From: Benincasa hispida
Lineage: Eukaryota > Streptophyta > Magnoliopsida > Cucurbitales > Cucurbitaceae
NCBI RefSeq assembly: GCF_009727055.1
Contig: NC_052359.1
Location: 15,122,932-15,186,931, forward strand
Length of the DNA stretch: 64,000 bases
Reading direction: 5' to 3'
Shown: in pieces, positions 33,701 through 45,053 of the stretch
How positions within the stretch are numbered: position 1 is the stretch's first letter
How the letters are laid out: the number at the start of each line of letters is the position of its first letter
Made by a program: the position numbers and the translations under genes
The notes under the pieces: model-generated
The model's database searches: none
Told to the model about the DNA's origin: nothing
What the model saw: only the letters and a program-made list of their open reading frames with translations

Positions 33701-35336
33701 GATATCTTCTTAACCTAAGAAGAGATGTGAGGACAGCTGATGTCAACCCTCTCATGACACCTACTGTCCAACTAGTACCTGCAACCTATTTTATCACACT
33801 TGTTTAACTTGATAGGCAATTTATAAACATAGTAATCTATCTAAGCATTCCTAGCTAAAGCCTTGTAGACATTCGGAACCTAAATAACAATAAGCAATTC
33901 GGTGGTAACTTATTTACATACTTCAAATAAAGTTCACATACAACCACTTCCCCATATATACAATTTTAGGGTTCTACCCTTCCCTACAAAGACATAACAT
34001 CAACCTAAGCAACTTTTGGTCTATCAGGGATTTACAGATTTATGGCAGACTAGTTGTAAGCTAGGCTCCAGGAAATGGGTCGCTACCTGAAAGTCAAACA
34101 TTTTTTAAAGAGTGAGCTAAAATACCCAAAGAATAACTAACTTTTTAATAAGCTAAAAAAAAATAGGCATAATGGATTATTCAGATAATGACTGATAAAG
34201 AGAAATACTTTCATAGCTTCTGGGTTAAGAAAACAGACTTAGCTCAAGTTCAGAATCTTTGTACTTTAAATTCATATCATGAACATACAAAAACCCTAAA
34301 AACAAAACATAAATTTGTCTAATCTTGTAAAACATTCATATTTTTCTTTGTACTCATTTGCCTTAGTTGAGGTAGAAGCCCTTTTACTCATACACTCAAT
34401 GCTGATAACCTTAGCTGATGTAGAATAGTCTCAATACAGTCAGCATTGATAATAGTCATACATGCATGTAGATATACCCCAAAGGTTCATATAAATATAT
34501 TTATAATGTTTACCCTGGATACCTTCATTACCTTGAGTATCTACTAGAGTTTTGGAAACATGTTTCACTGAACATACATAGTACTTTAACTCTTAAGCAA
34601 TGCTTAGAGAACTTGGCATTCAAATAGATAAACAGAGTAAACAAATTCATAACATATTAAGAATTCTTTCATTGATCAAATCATGCTAGACTTTGCTTAC
34701 CAACATAGTTTATAAAATTTTCTTTAGCTAACATTCATGCTTAAAACATGCTTTGAAACCATTGGAACATCTAGCTCAATAAGATATAATCTTGCTTTAA
34801 AAACATTGAAGCACATAGCATACTTTAAGAGAAAACTCATGCTTTATCATATGTTAGAAAACCTTACTTTGGGGTGAACCATGAGTCTAACATACTCATA
34901 CTTTAGGTGAATTATGCATTGAAAAAGATCTACTTAAAGAAAACATCCTTAAAACTTATGCATTCCACATGAAACATGCTTGAAAATATTGAAGGCCTTC
35001 CCTATCTCTATTTGGCCGACCAAATACATGAATAACCCTTGGTTAACGACATTAGCTCCTTTTAGAGCTTAAACCTATTTTAACTAACTTATCTTTTTAT
35101 GTCTCATTTTCCTTAGCTTAAATTTATCTCCAGTTTCCCTCTTCAAGTCCATATTTAGGTATTTAATAACTTATTATGCTCAATATTCCTTAAGGAACTC
35201 TATATTGGCTTACCAACACTTAGACTTCAAGAATAGAACAAGTTCAAGCCCTTAGTAACTTAAGCGCATCACACGATCTAATAGGCGCAAGGCACACGCA
35301 TGTAACCACTCGAGGTAGGTGCTTGGTATTGGGATG
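33700..35336 (-). mobile_element. Probable gypsy LTR remnant (minus strand)
   Basis: The left end reads 'tatcacaccccctttcaaga', 'gtgaggacagctgatgtcaa' and 'ccctctcatgacacctactg', phrases I associate with gypsy LTR ends in minus orientation. The rest is A/T-rich without frames. Assignment is by resemblance only; no partner LTR was found. Confidence 0.35.
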
Positions 35337-36756
35337 TATGCCTTAAAACCTCGTAGTTATATGTTATTTGAATAAATGGTTGATTAGTTTTATATGTAAT
35401 AATCCATTAAACAAAGATCCAAGATTATCTAATGTAACTTAAACATGTATGTGGAGACATACAGGTGGATCATGTTTAAGTAATAATCTAAATGGTCTGT
35501 AGTTTATGGATAAGGTTTGATGCCTTATCCTGTTAATGCTACTGATACGACCCACTTTGTAGTTGTTACAATTGTTGGAAAGTGCTACACATGATCTAAT
35601 CTGATTATTCATGTATAGACATGTGAGCAAGGGTATCCTACACAAAGATTTTGTATAAGACCGGACCACAAATGCATAGTGTCTCTTTATAAAACTATTG
35701 TTAGAAGAGACTTACATTTCACCGGGATGACCATAGGTAACTTAACCTAAATCATCCTGAGTGAGTTGTGAACTCCTGCCTATGAAGGGGATCCTTTGAT
35801 TTATATGGGTGGGAGTGGCCAGATTCGCCGACTTAATAAGCCTACCATTTTGGGAATTCATCAGAGTAGGGAGTTGGGAACATAGCTACACTAGAAGGAA
35901 TTCACTCATTCCCTATTGTTAGGGTAAGTTGACAAATTGTTCCCTTAAGGATTGATTATGGGGCTTGAACATGAGGTGTATGAGAGGGGTTCAGTTATAG
36001 TTGGACTATGACTAATTGTTCATGAGAGAGATTAGTGGTACTTAAAGAGTTAGATGTAACTACAAAGGTAAAATAGTAATTTGACCCAACTGTACTTACG
36101 AGCAATTTGTGAAGGGTCAACACACTATTGATTGGTTATATCAAATGGACACAAAAATGTATTTATAGTGCAAAGAGTGCAGCTGTGGGTCTTTAGTGGA
36201 GTGACCGACAATTAATGAAGGTTGATTAATTTAATTAAAGTGTTTAATTAATTAATCAAGTATCATTGGAGCTTCAATCTATAAGTCTATAAGATCCCTT
36301 GGTAGCTCAATAAGGACTAATGAGAATCAAATTAATTTTGGTTATTTTGAATTATTCAAATTAATTAAAGAGAATTAATTGGATAAGATACAACTAAATA
36401 ATATATATTGATATATTATAATGTATGTTGATACATTATAAAGTATAATGTATGTTCATGCATTATATAGTTTTATGAGAGAAATAAATATTTGAATATG
36501 ATTCAAATATTATTTATATGAATATGATTTATATTAAATTTATATAGTTTTATGAGAGAAACAAATATTTGAATATGATTCAAATATTAATTATATGAAT
36601 CTGATTCATATAGAAACTATATGTTAAAACTAATGTGAATATGATTCATATTGAAACTATATAGTTTGATGAGAGAGGTTGTTGTTTGAATGTGATTCAA
36701 ATATTAATTTATATGAATGTGATTTATATAAAAACATAACCTTTTGGGCTAAACTA
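35337..36756 (+). mobile_element. LTR, family L2 (copy R5), with internal tandem repeats
   Basis: It starts TATTGGGATGTATGCC and carries the L2 order: 'actgatacgacccactttgt', 'gtgagcaagggtatcctaca', 'aagattttgtataagac', 'attcactcattccctat' and 'gtttaattaattaatcaa'. From about 36465 the block 'ttttatgagagaaa' - 'tatttgaatatgattcaaat' - 'atatgaat' repeats several times; the same block is found at 55720-56060. The 3' end is cut by MULE-2. Confidence 0.75.
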
Positions 36757-36814
36757 ATTGTAAATATAGCATTAACAAAAAAAATTACAAATATGGTCAA
36801 ATTTGAGTACCACC

Positions 36815-36848
<34 letters not shown>

Positions 36849-37330
36849 AAAGCCCATGGAAATGTAATAAGCCCATGACCCACGATCTTCTTCTAGCTCT
36901 CTTCCAGCCTATCCAAAATGATCGACGATTGAGATCCCTCTTCTAACCCTCTTTGGTATTTGATTTGCATAGTTTGGGATCTCCTTCGATCTGCATAGAA
37001 AGTTTCCATCCATCCACCATTTCGTATCTTCCTTTTTCCTTGTTCAAAAAACCCTAACCCAATCTTCAAAACCCTAAAATCTACAAATCGAAAAAACCCT
37101 ACCATCGTCAATGACAATCTTCTTTCAGCGCATCTGTTTCGGTTTCCATTCATTGATCAAATATCGAAGGGGAGAATCAATCAATACTTGTAAAATAACA
37201 CTAAAATCGACCGCGGAATCATATTCAAAGGCAAGAAAAAGCTAGTTTCATGACATTTTTTCCCTTTTTTGTTGTTTAGTTGATTGATTATTATTTGTGT
37301 GCTTTAAAATTCAAATGTGTTTTTGTTTGG
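36757..37330. mobile_element. Left end of MULE-2, with an A-run
   Basis: AATTGTAAATATAGCATTAA at about 36765 matches the start of the MITE at 11048. A run of about 31 A lies at 36818-36847. 36850-37200 is less AT-rich, perhaps an untranslated exon. The ORFs on the minus strand here (36657, 36893) are low-complexity or lack a family and are not called. Confidence 0.45.
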
Positions 37331-37900
37331 GGTCTATCAGTGATAGATTTCTGTCACCAATAAACTTGAAGAATGTTGAATTTTTTTTTTGTTTTTCATG
37401 AGTAAGTAAATACATAGCTTCACTGTTTTTTTTTTTTTACTAGTGTGTTGATTGGAGTCTATTAGTGATAAGTTCTATCACTGATATACATAATGGATGT
37501 TGAATGTATTTTCATGCAATGTAAGTAAATGTACAGTTTTACTACTATTTATTATTATTATTATTATTATTATTTTGTTGTTGATTAGAATATACTATTG
37601 ATTTTTTTTTCATGAAAATGAAGAAAAATTGTAGTTTCATTTATGTTTATTTGTTGTTTAGTTAATAGACAATTGCTAGCCTACTTTTAAACTTCAAATA
37701 TGTTGTTGATTAGGGTCTATCTACGATAAGTTTTTATCACCGATAGACTTGAAGTGGTAAAGTCTATTAGTGATAAGGTTATCATTGATAGACTTCACCA
37801 CTTCAAGTCTATCAATGACAGAAACGTTTCAGTGATAAGTTAAATATTGATAGACTTCACTACTTCAAGTCTATTTCTATGTTGTACTTTAGAATATTTA
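37330..37900. repeat. Cluster of TCTATCANTGATAGA-like motifs
   Basis: The palindrome-like motif appears as 'gtctatcagtgatagatt', 'gttctatcactgatatac', 'gtctattagtgataagg' and 'agtctatcaatgacagaa', mostly with direct or inverted copies close together. An (ATT)n microsatellite lies at 37552-37575. The same motif fills the introns of both MULE-2 genes. Confidence 0.8.
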
Positions 37901-38038
37901 GTATATATCTATTTCTATGTTGTACTTTAGAATATTAAAAACATATATTTTTCTTTTTGTTTAAATAGGAAAAAAAAAATTCCTAATGAAAGTTGGAATT
38001 CCACTTTGAAAGTCACAGTTTATATCAAGTTGGAAGAG

Positions 38039-40461
38039 ATGGACCATGTCATTAAGGGCTTAGATTCTATATGTGTATCTTTGTTTATGGAAAGACCATT
38101 TGGACATTTTCTAGGTTTAAAAATATAAAAATTATCTTTACAACTTCTAGCACATTTGATTATAAGATAATGTGTCTTTGCTGATAACAATGTTCTTCTT
38201 TTAAACATTGAAGGTAACATTATAGAGTTTGGGTTGAGGGATTTTTGTTTGATTGCTGGATTAAATTGTGATGAATACCCTGTTGAAGATGTTTCAAATG
38301 AAATTGAAGAAAATAATTCAGAAATTAAACAAGCATTTTTTAGAATGAAACTAACATCACAAGAGAAAATTTGAAGAGTGCATTTAACTACTTTTCTAGT
38401 CACTGCAGTGATGAAAGAAAAATAGCAAAACTTGCCAATCTTTATTTGCTGAAAACTTGTTGATTCCATAACAACTCCATAATTGTGTGGATGGAAGCAT
38501 GTTAAGATGTTGAATGATGAGGAGAAGTTTAGGAATTATCCTTGGAGGAAGAGTGTCTTATAATCTTATCATAGAGTTTTTTTAAGAAATCCATTAAGAC
38601 TAAACCAAAACCAGTTGCCTATTTGCAAGGCTTCCCCATAGTTTTAACTTATTATGCATATGAAATACTACCAAAAATTTCGGAGGGATTCGCAAAAAGA
38701 ATAGGAAATGGCTTTCCAAGAATCTTGAATTGGGAAACAACAAAACAACTAGATTGGCAAGATTTTAATGACAACGTTTTCTCGGAACAAAATGTAAGTT
38801 TCTAATTTTTTTCATTAGTAACTGTGATACAAGTCTACCAATGATATTGGTCTATCAATGATAGATAAATATTAGTCTATCAATGATATTGGTCTAGTGA
38901 TAAACAAATATCAATGATATTGGTCTACCAGTGATGGATAAATATTATATCTATTGAAACACTCAAATAATTGTTGGATGGAGTCTATCAATGACATAGT
39001 TTATCAATGATAGACCAATATTACAACATATCACAAATAGGTAAACCATGTCAATGATATTGGTCAATTAGTAACGGGGTCTATCAGTGATAAACACATA
39101 TCATTGATATGATCTCATTAAACTATGTCACTGATAACTCCTACCTATGATTATCTGAGTATTTCAAATCTCATAAAAAGAAGGAATTTTGTATACAATA
39201 CTAATTAAATATTATATTTTCAGCTATCTTTAGTTCCTATTATTGCATCAAAAGAAGAAATGACATCAGAGTACTTCAAAAAATTTATGGAGATATAGAA
39301 GAAGAGATTGAAGGAAGAAGAATATGTTGTAGAAAAAAAAATAAAAAAGATTATAGAAAGAATATCTTCTTTACAAGAAGATATTGAAGATCTAAAAAGG
39401 TAATCCAAAGAAGATTTTGAAGATCTTAAAAAAGGACAAACGGAGATTTTCACTTTGTTACATTCTCTAACGAAAATTGTAAAGTAGAATGTTGCACACA
39501 AATGTCAAAGTGAAAGACAATCTCAAGAGTTAGAAAAGAATCATCCTCCATCTTTGAGTCTAGAAATGATAGATGTCGACGTTGATGCTAATATTGATAG
39601 AGTAGTTGAATATGCAACTACTTATGCCAAGGAGAAAGAAGTAAAAGTATTAAAGCCTTCTAGTTCTTTTACTTTTTTTTTTCCCTTCTAGTTCTTTTAC
39701 TTTTTTTTTTCTAATGATAGACTATATAAAGTACATATAGTTTACTGACAACATTTTCATTTTTTTTTTTTAGTTGTATACTAATATCTACAGAACCTTG
39801 AAGAAAATCGTGAGAAAGAGAAGGAAATAGAAGAAACCACTATTGTTGAGCGAAAAGAGGTAACCATATAGTTAAATAGTAGGTTATTGCTATTGTGCTT
39901 TTATAGACTTCAAGCATGCTATTCACTAAAGTCTATCAGTGGGAGGTTTTTATCATTGATAGAATGTTGTCATCTTTTTATTGGAGGCCAACAGTAACAA
40001 CATCTAGTTATTTTAATTTTTTTTCAATGATAGACTATATGATAGAAAAAGTATATTGATAGCTTCTACAATTTTGTGTATTAGTACACTTATATAATAT
40101 ATTTACAAAAGATTGAAGATAATGAGGAAGAAGACAATGGACATGAAAAAAGGTAAAAAATTGTGCATGACAAAGCAAAAAAAGTGAAGGTATAACAATT
40201 GTCACATTTCCTATATTGCTTTATGACTTATAGGCTCAATATATATTTATAAACTTATAATTAAGTATTGACCTTTCAGGTTATTTAATAAAAGGCAAAT
40301 ACAATGATGAATGTTGTAAATGTTAGACCGAAAAGACAGCCTAAACCGTCAAAGAAGATGTTGGAGAATGCAAAAGACCAGAAGAAAGCTTCTCCAAAAC
40401 AAACAAGACATTTTTCTAGAATCAAGGACATTGCCCCAAGTTTTGACCTAAAAATCTCTTA
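38039..40461 (+). pseudogene. DUF1985-like gene of MULE-2 (multi-exon, decayed)
   Basis: The first part reads MERPFGHFL, then NIEGNIIEFGLRDFCLIAGL with NCDEYPVEDV, the signature of DUF1985, a plant domain found on Ulp1-carrying Mutator-like elements and related host proteins. After a frame change, exon 38623-38793 reads GFPIVLTYYAYEILPKISEG and ends at AAT|GTAAGT. A further exon opens at 39224 after TTTTCAG (LSLVPIIASKEEMTSEYFKK) and becomes a Lys/Glu coiled coil. Small acidic exons follow at about 39794-39859 and 40110-40150, and a basic last exon (RPKRQPKPSKK) ends at 40461. Stops (for example at 39297) and frame shifts indicate a pseudogene. Introns hold the TGATAGA motif. No Ulp1 peptidase motif was found. 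Function unknown. Confidence 0.65.
38820..39150. repeat. Motif-filled intron of the DUF1985-like gene
   Basis: Between donor 38794 and acceptor 39223, variants such as 'atattggtctatcaatgata' and 'ggtctatcagtgata' recur every 20-40 bp in both orientations. The flanking exons contain none. Confidence 0.8.
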
Positions 40462-40625
40462 GATGTAATAATGTAGTTGTGGCTTAGTTTAATGTGGCTA
40501 TTAGACCTTAGTTTTTATGGATATTTCAGTACTTTAATATTGTGGGATATTATACCTTAGTTTTTGTGGATAAAATAATAGTATCAGTGATAGAAAAAAT
40601 CCATGATAGACTTGACAATGACATT

Positions 40626-41185
40626 AACTTCATATGTAGTTCATTTTGTCATATAAATATAGAAAATTGTTGGATCGTTAGTTGAACCAGTGCAAATTAT
40701 GTACCTTTGTGCTTTCTATTTTAAAGTTTTAAGGATTAAACTCTTGTTATTATGTAATGGATGATCAGTGATAGATCAGTGTCAATGATAGACCAATATC
40801 AGTTATAGAAGTCACAATGACATTGCTTAAAATTGATCACAATAACTTCATATGTAGTTCATTTTGTCATATAAATATAGAAAATTGTTGGATCATCAGT
40901 TGAGTCAGTGCAAATTATATCCTTTTTTGTTTTCTATTTTAAAGTTCTAAGGACTAAACTCTTGTTATTGTGTAATGGATGGTCAGTAATAGATCAATGT
41001 CAATGATAGACCAATATCAGTGATAAAAAGCACAATGACATTACTTGAAATCGATGTTACTTTCTTTCATATGTACTTGATTTTGTGTTTTTATTCAATA
41101 AAAATATGTTGGGAAATTTTGTACTTTCTATTGAGAAAATTTTCCAAGGACTAAATTCTGTACTTTCAATGACATTACTTCACAT
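40626..41185. repeat. Tandem repeat, about 218-bp unit, two copies plus a partial third
   Basis: The unit starting 'aacttcatatgtagttcatt' at 40626 recurs at 40844, and a degraded third copy begins near 41070. Each has 'gaaaattgttggatc', 'aggactaaactcttgttatt' and one or more TGATAGA-type motifs. Confidence 0.8.
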
Positions 41186-41339
41186 TGAATAAGAAGCAAA
41201 TTGAATATATATACTATTGACAAAAAAAATGAAAAAAAAAAAAGTTCTATATTTCTCAAGAGAATGTTATGTTCTTATGAACAATATAAAAATCACATAA
41301 ATTAAAATGGCAAACCCTACAACATTGTAAAAATACTGG

Positions 41340-43222
41340 CAACATACGCATTCACATCTATAAAAATCACATGATAGTAAATGCTACATCATTGTATAAA
41401 TGGTGGAAATTTACACGTTCTACGGTCATGACTAACATGACGACAACAACTGATCTTTTTCTGACTTTTTTTGCGCTCTCGTCAAGTATAATGAGAACGC
41501 AAGTTTCTCGGGTGATCCAAGGTCAAACTCAGGGACTTGTAGCTAAAGGGTATGCGGTAATGTATTTGCGGCGGATAAATAAAAGAATGATGGGAGGGTT
41601 ATAAGTTATAAACTACTCTTACTCCTAACTAACAGATTAAGCGATGGAAATATGACTGAGAGGTAGAGACACGACAACGGTTGATGTGTAGTAAAATGTA
41701 TGGAAAAATAGATAAAATGGTGAGGATGTCTTCACTATAACACTAAGCGTGACCGCAAGGGCAACCCCAACCAACGCAAGCTATGCAATCATGCTATACA
41801 CACTTGACGTAGATGCATGCGATGTATATGCGAAGTGTCGAGAAGCCTATTTCTAAGCCTCTATATAACCGCATACCACCATATCCTACTTAAAGGGTGC
41901 ATACGTTGTGTAGTAGCAAATGAAGCTTATCTCTAAGTTCCCCATTCTTGCTTATGCGATCCAATCCGATCTCTCGAGACTTAGATTTGGTTTTCAGACT
42001 ACTCTCCCAATTATGCCTAAATGATGAATGATGCACTCATAAGACAAGGTAATCGCACAAACCTCGCTGACGTAAGATTATTCCTATCACTAGTGAACAC
42101 TTGTTTATATTGCTTAATGCGACCAACCACTTACCCTCCCGGTCAGTTAGTTGCTGCTGATTCTACTCATAAACAAGCATTGCGTCTGCTTATAGACAAG
42201 CATTGTTACAACTTCACACTAAGCAAATAAGGTTTTCTCACAACACTCACGCGATGCACACCTCCCGATGGTTTGCTACATGCTTCATATCTCTAATCCG
42301 TATGATTAAGTATGCGATACTCTAACAGTCTCACTAAGTGATGCAATGAAAGTTAAGGATGCTGAGTAAATGAAGATGGAGATGGAGTCGAAGGAAAATA
42401 TAGAAATGTATTGATCACAAAATGTATTAATTCCTTAAGCCAAAATGTAATACAATACAAGGAAAGAAGAGAAATGGAAGGACCAACTGGAAGCAATGTC
42501 TTACTTTCAGCAGATGTGTGTCAAGGTTACCGGTGGTGCCATGAATGGACGGTGGAGCAGACCCTCTCGAGCTCTAACTCCGGTGAAGGCTCCGGTCGTC
42601 ACTCGGAATGATTGAAGGGGATGAAGAACTCTCAAGCTATCTTCTCACGCTTTGGTCTGGATCACAAGGATCCACCCGAAGGTAGAAACTTGTATGTTTT
42701 GAAATTATGCTCAATGGCTTCTAGTTATAGAGCTGGATCACCGACAGTATTAATGAACCTACTCTGAATCTGACACTCGCGGCGCGATGGTCCTCTTCTG
42801 AATCTGTGCTATTAACGGCATGGTAGGTGGAATGTCAACATCATCTTTTTTATAATCCCAATGTATACGTTCATGCTTGCATTCCACTAACCTTGCGGTC
42901 GCCCCTTCTATTATGGTTATCATTATGTAGCCGCAATCTCTCTGCGATGACTGCATTCACTTGACGGCTGTAACTTCTATGCGATGGATGCATGCGGTTG
43001 ATGGCCGCAACATCCATGCGTCGAACGTATGCATTTTCCTTTGCGATGGAGAGATTCCCCGCATGCGGTCGTCTTTGCGATAACTCGACTTTCGCATATG
43101 CGTCCGCTTCCTGCGTTAGCTACAAAGATAGACAATTGAACGCATAATAACATATAATAATGGGTTAGCCGAGATTCTTAATGTCGATCGACGCAAACTC
43201 GTTTTCTCATGAATTCCTAACA
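41340..43222 (-). mobile_element. Gypsy-type LTR (minus strand) inserted in MULE-2
   Basis: On the minus strand it begins TGTTAGGAATTCATGAG at 43222 and contains distinctive 'gcatgcggtcg' and 'tgcgatggatgcatgcgg' phrases. It ends in a block around 41530-41500 reading CAAGTCCCTGAGTTTGACC then 'gagaaacttgcgttctc', close to the U5 end of Tat/Athila-type gypsy LTRs. It separates the DUF1985-like gene from the transposase gene. The 3' boundary (about 41340-41420) and target duplication were not fixed. ORFs inside it (41371, 42021, 42411, 42759) are not genes. Confidence 0.5.
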
Positions 43223-43261
43223 TAATCGCCACATATTCTACTTAACAGCCCTTATAATTCT

Positions 43262-45047
43262 AAATAAAAGGCCTGTAATAATGTGCATTTCTGCCTGTCA
43301 TCAGCTTCCAATTAGCATGGTTCCCAATTGGACGAACAAATCCAGCATAACACGAAATCAATGTACTTGACAAAAAATATTTAGGAACAAAAGAGTAAGT
43401 GTCCATATTGCATTCACGAAGAACAAAAATTGCGTGGACATATAGAATTTCATTAAGATCCCGAACACGGTAGGTACATGATTTGGAATCTAAATGTACC
43501 GTAAAGTGATTGCTTTTATCAATCACTTGAAATTCAACATCATTAATTGCATTAACCTGAGGAAAGTGACACATAGACAACAAATTAATTAATTTCAAAC
43601 TATCGGAGTCTATTAGTGATAGAAGTCTATCACTGATAGAACTCAATGACAGATAGATTTTGCGATACTACCCATGAAAACAAGTAACTCTTACTGTGAA
43701 GCTTCTTGATATCTGATGTTGTGTTTGTAATTTTTTCTCAGCTCAACTAGTCAAAACAATTTTAATACAATATACAACTTTACTTTTATCATAAAACCAT
43801 TTTTGAAGTAATTGTCTGATAGAATCAAGTAGTGATGCCACAAGTAAACCTATAAGCTCTTCTAGAATTGCATTTAAGCATCCTAAAATGTTTCTAGTGA
43901 TTGTTTAATATCTTCTCCTTCTACAATACTCACGAGCCCACTTCTCGAAACCAACATTACTAAGATAGTCTCGTATGCTAGGTATATAGCCTTCATGTAT
44001 CTCATATTCAGCCCAAAATCAGCAAAGTATATGCTTTTCCACATCTAAAAAACATATTATCAATAGATGAGTCCTTATATGTCAACTTCAAACTTCTCAA
44101 AAGATGTTGCAAACAAACACAATATTCAACAGTAGGAAAAACGTTTTAAACACCTATCAGAATACTTAAATGATGATCAAATATAATAACTAAACCTTCT
44201 CGATCCCCTAAACTTCTCTTTATATTCTAAAAAAAACCATCTTCATGATACATCATTCTCAGAGTCTACAATACTAAAGGAAAGAGGAAAATTTTGATTG
44301 TTACCATCACTTGTTGACGCCGTCAAAAGAGTTCCACCATATTTACATTTCAAAAAGATGTCGTCAACTGATATATTTGGCCTACTATATTTCCACACCT
44401 CAACACATGATCCAATTGCCATAAAACAATACTTAAAATGTCCCTCATAATAAGTTTCATATGCAGTGGATGAACCTACAATAAAATAAAATAAAAAAAG
44501 ATATATCAAAGAATAATTACATGTCGTTTTACAATAGATCTATCATTGATAGACCAAATATCAGTGATGGACCAATGATATGCTCATTTACTATAAGACC
44601 TATAACTGGTAAACCAATATTAGTGATAGACCATATTAGTTAAACAAGTCTATCAAATACTAATTACATACTCATTGAAAGCTTGATTGATGATATATAA
44701 AGGATATGAGGAAAAAACAAACATGGATTCATTTATTTTAGCTTCGTAAAAAATTCTGGGATCAAGGCATAAGATTCCTTTGTATCACCATTCATTGACT
44801 TCATAATATATTCTTCCATTCTCGAAGCTTTACAGTAGCTAAAATTTACCCCAAATTTAGTACGCATGTGAATCATAATATCATCCGGAGTCAAACAGTC
44901 TCAAGGACTAAATTCTTTTATCATACAATCATCAATCAATGATGAAGATGCTTGTCTATGAGAAGTTTGAATAGAATTTATAGAAAAACTGTGATTAGCA
45001 ATATACTTCCTAAGTTTTCATAGTTTCCCACCCTTATAACGAGATGC
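43262..45047 (-). pseudogene. MULE-2 transposase, decayed, with introns
   Basis: Read from 45047 downwards: a KGGKL..LRKYIANHS region, TPDDIMIHMRTKFGVNFSYC and ESYALIPEFF; an intron (about 44690-44480) ending TTGTAG|GTTCATCC; then GHFKYCFMAIGSCVEVWKYS with VDDIFLKCKYGGTLLTAS (first Asp kept) and FSIVDSENDVS at 44243. Next come YLSNVGFEKWARE..CRRRRY and a degraded ILGCLN where the catalytic Glu of relatives is lost. After an intron (TTCACA|GTAAGAG to CCTCAG|GTTAATGC at about 43562), FQVIDKSNHFTVHLDSKSCT leads into a SWIM finger in which two ligands are changed (CTYRV, LYVHA). This Mutator-like transposase is distinct from MULE-1. Its N-terminal side is cut by the LTR at 45054. Confidence 0.85.
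43562..43685 (-). repeat. Motif-filled intron in the MULE-2 transposase
   Basis: This contains 'gtctattagtgatagaagtc' next to 'tatcactgatagaactc' and further variants, bounded by good splice signals on the minus strand. The second intron (44480-44690) has the same content, for example 'gatctatcattgatagacca'. Confidence 0.7.
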
Positions 45048-45053
45048 ACGAAC

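Noticed and set aside
36893..37153. Minus-strand 86-codon basic ORF
   Set aside because: It has no recognisable domain or promoter, and it sits between the MULE-2 left end and the motif cluster.
38020..38469. 149-codon minus-strand ORF
   Set aside because: It is antisense to the DUF1985-like exon, whose plus-strand translation carries a recognisable domain.
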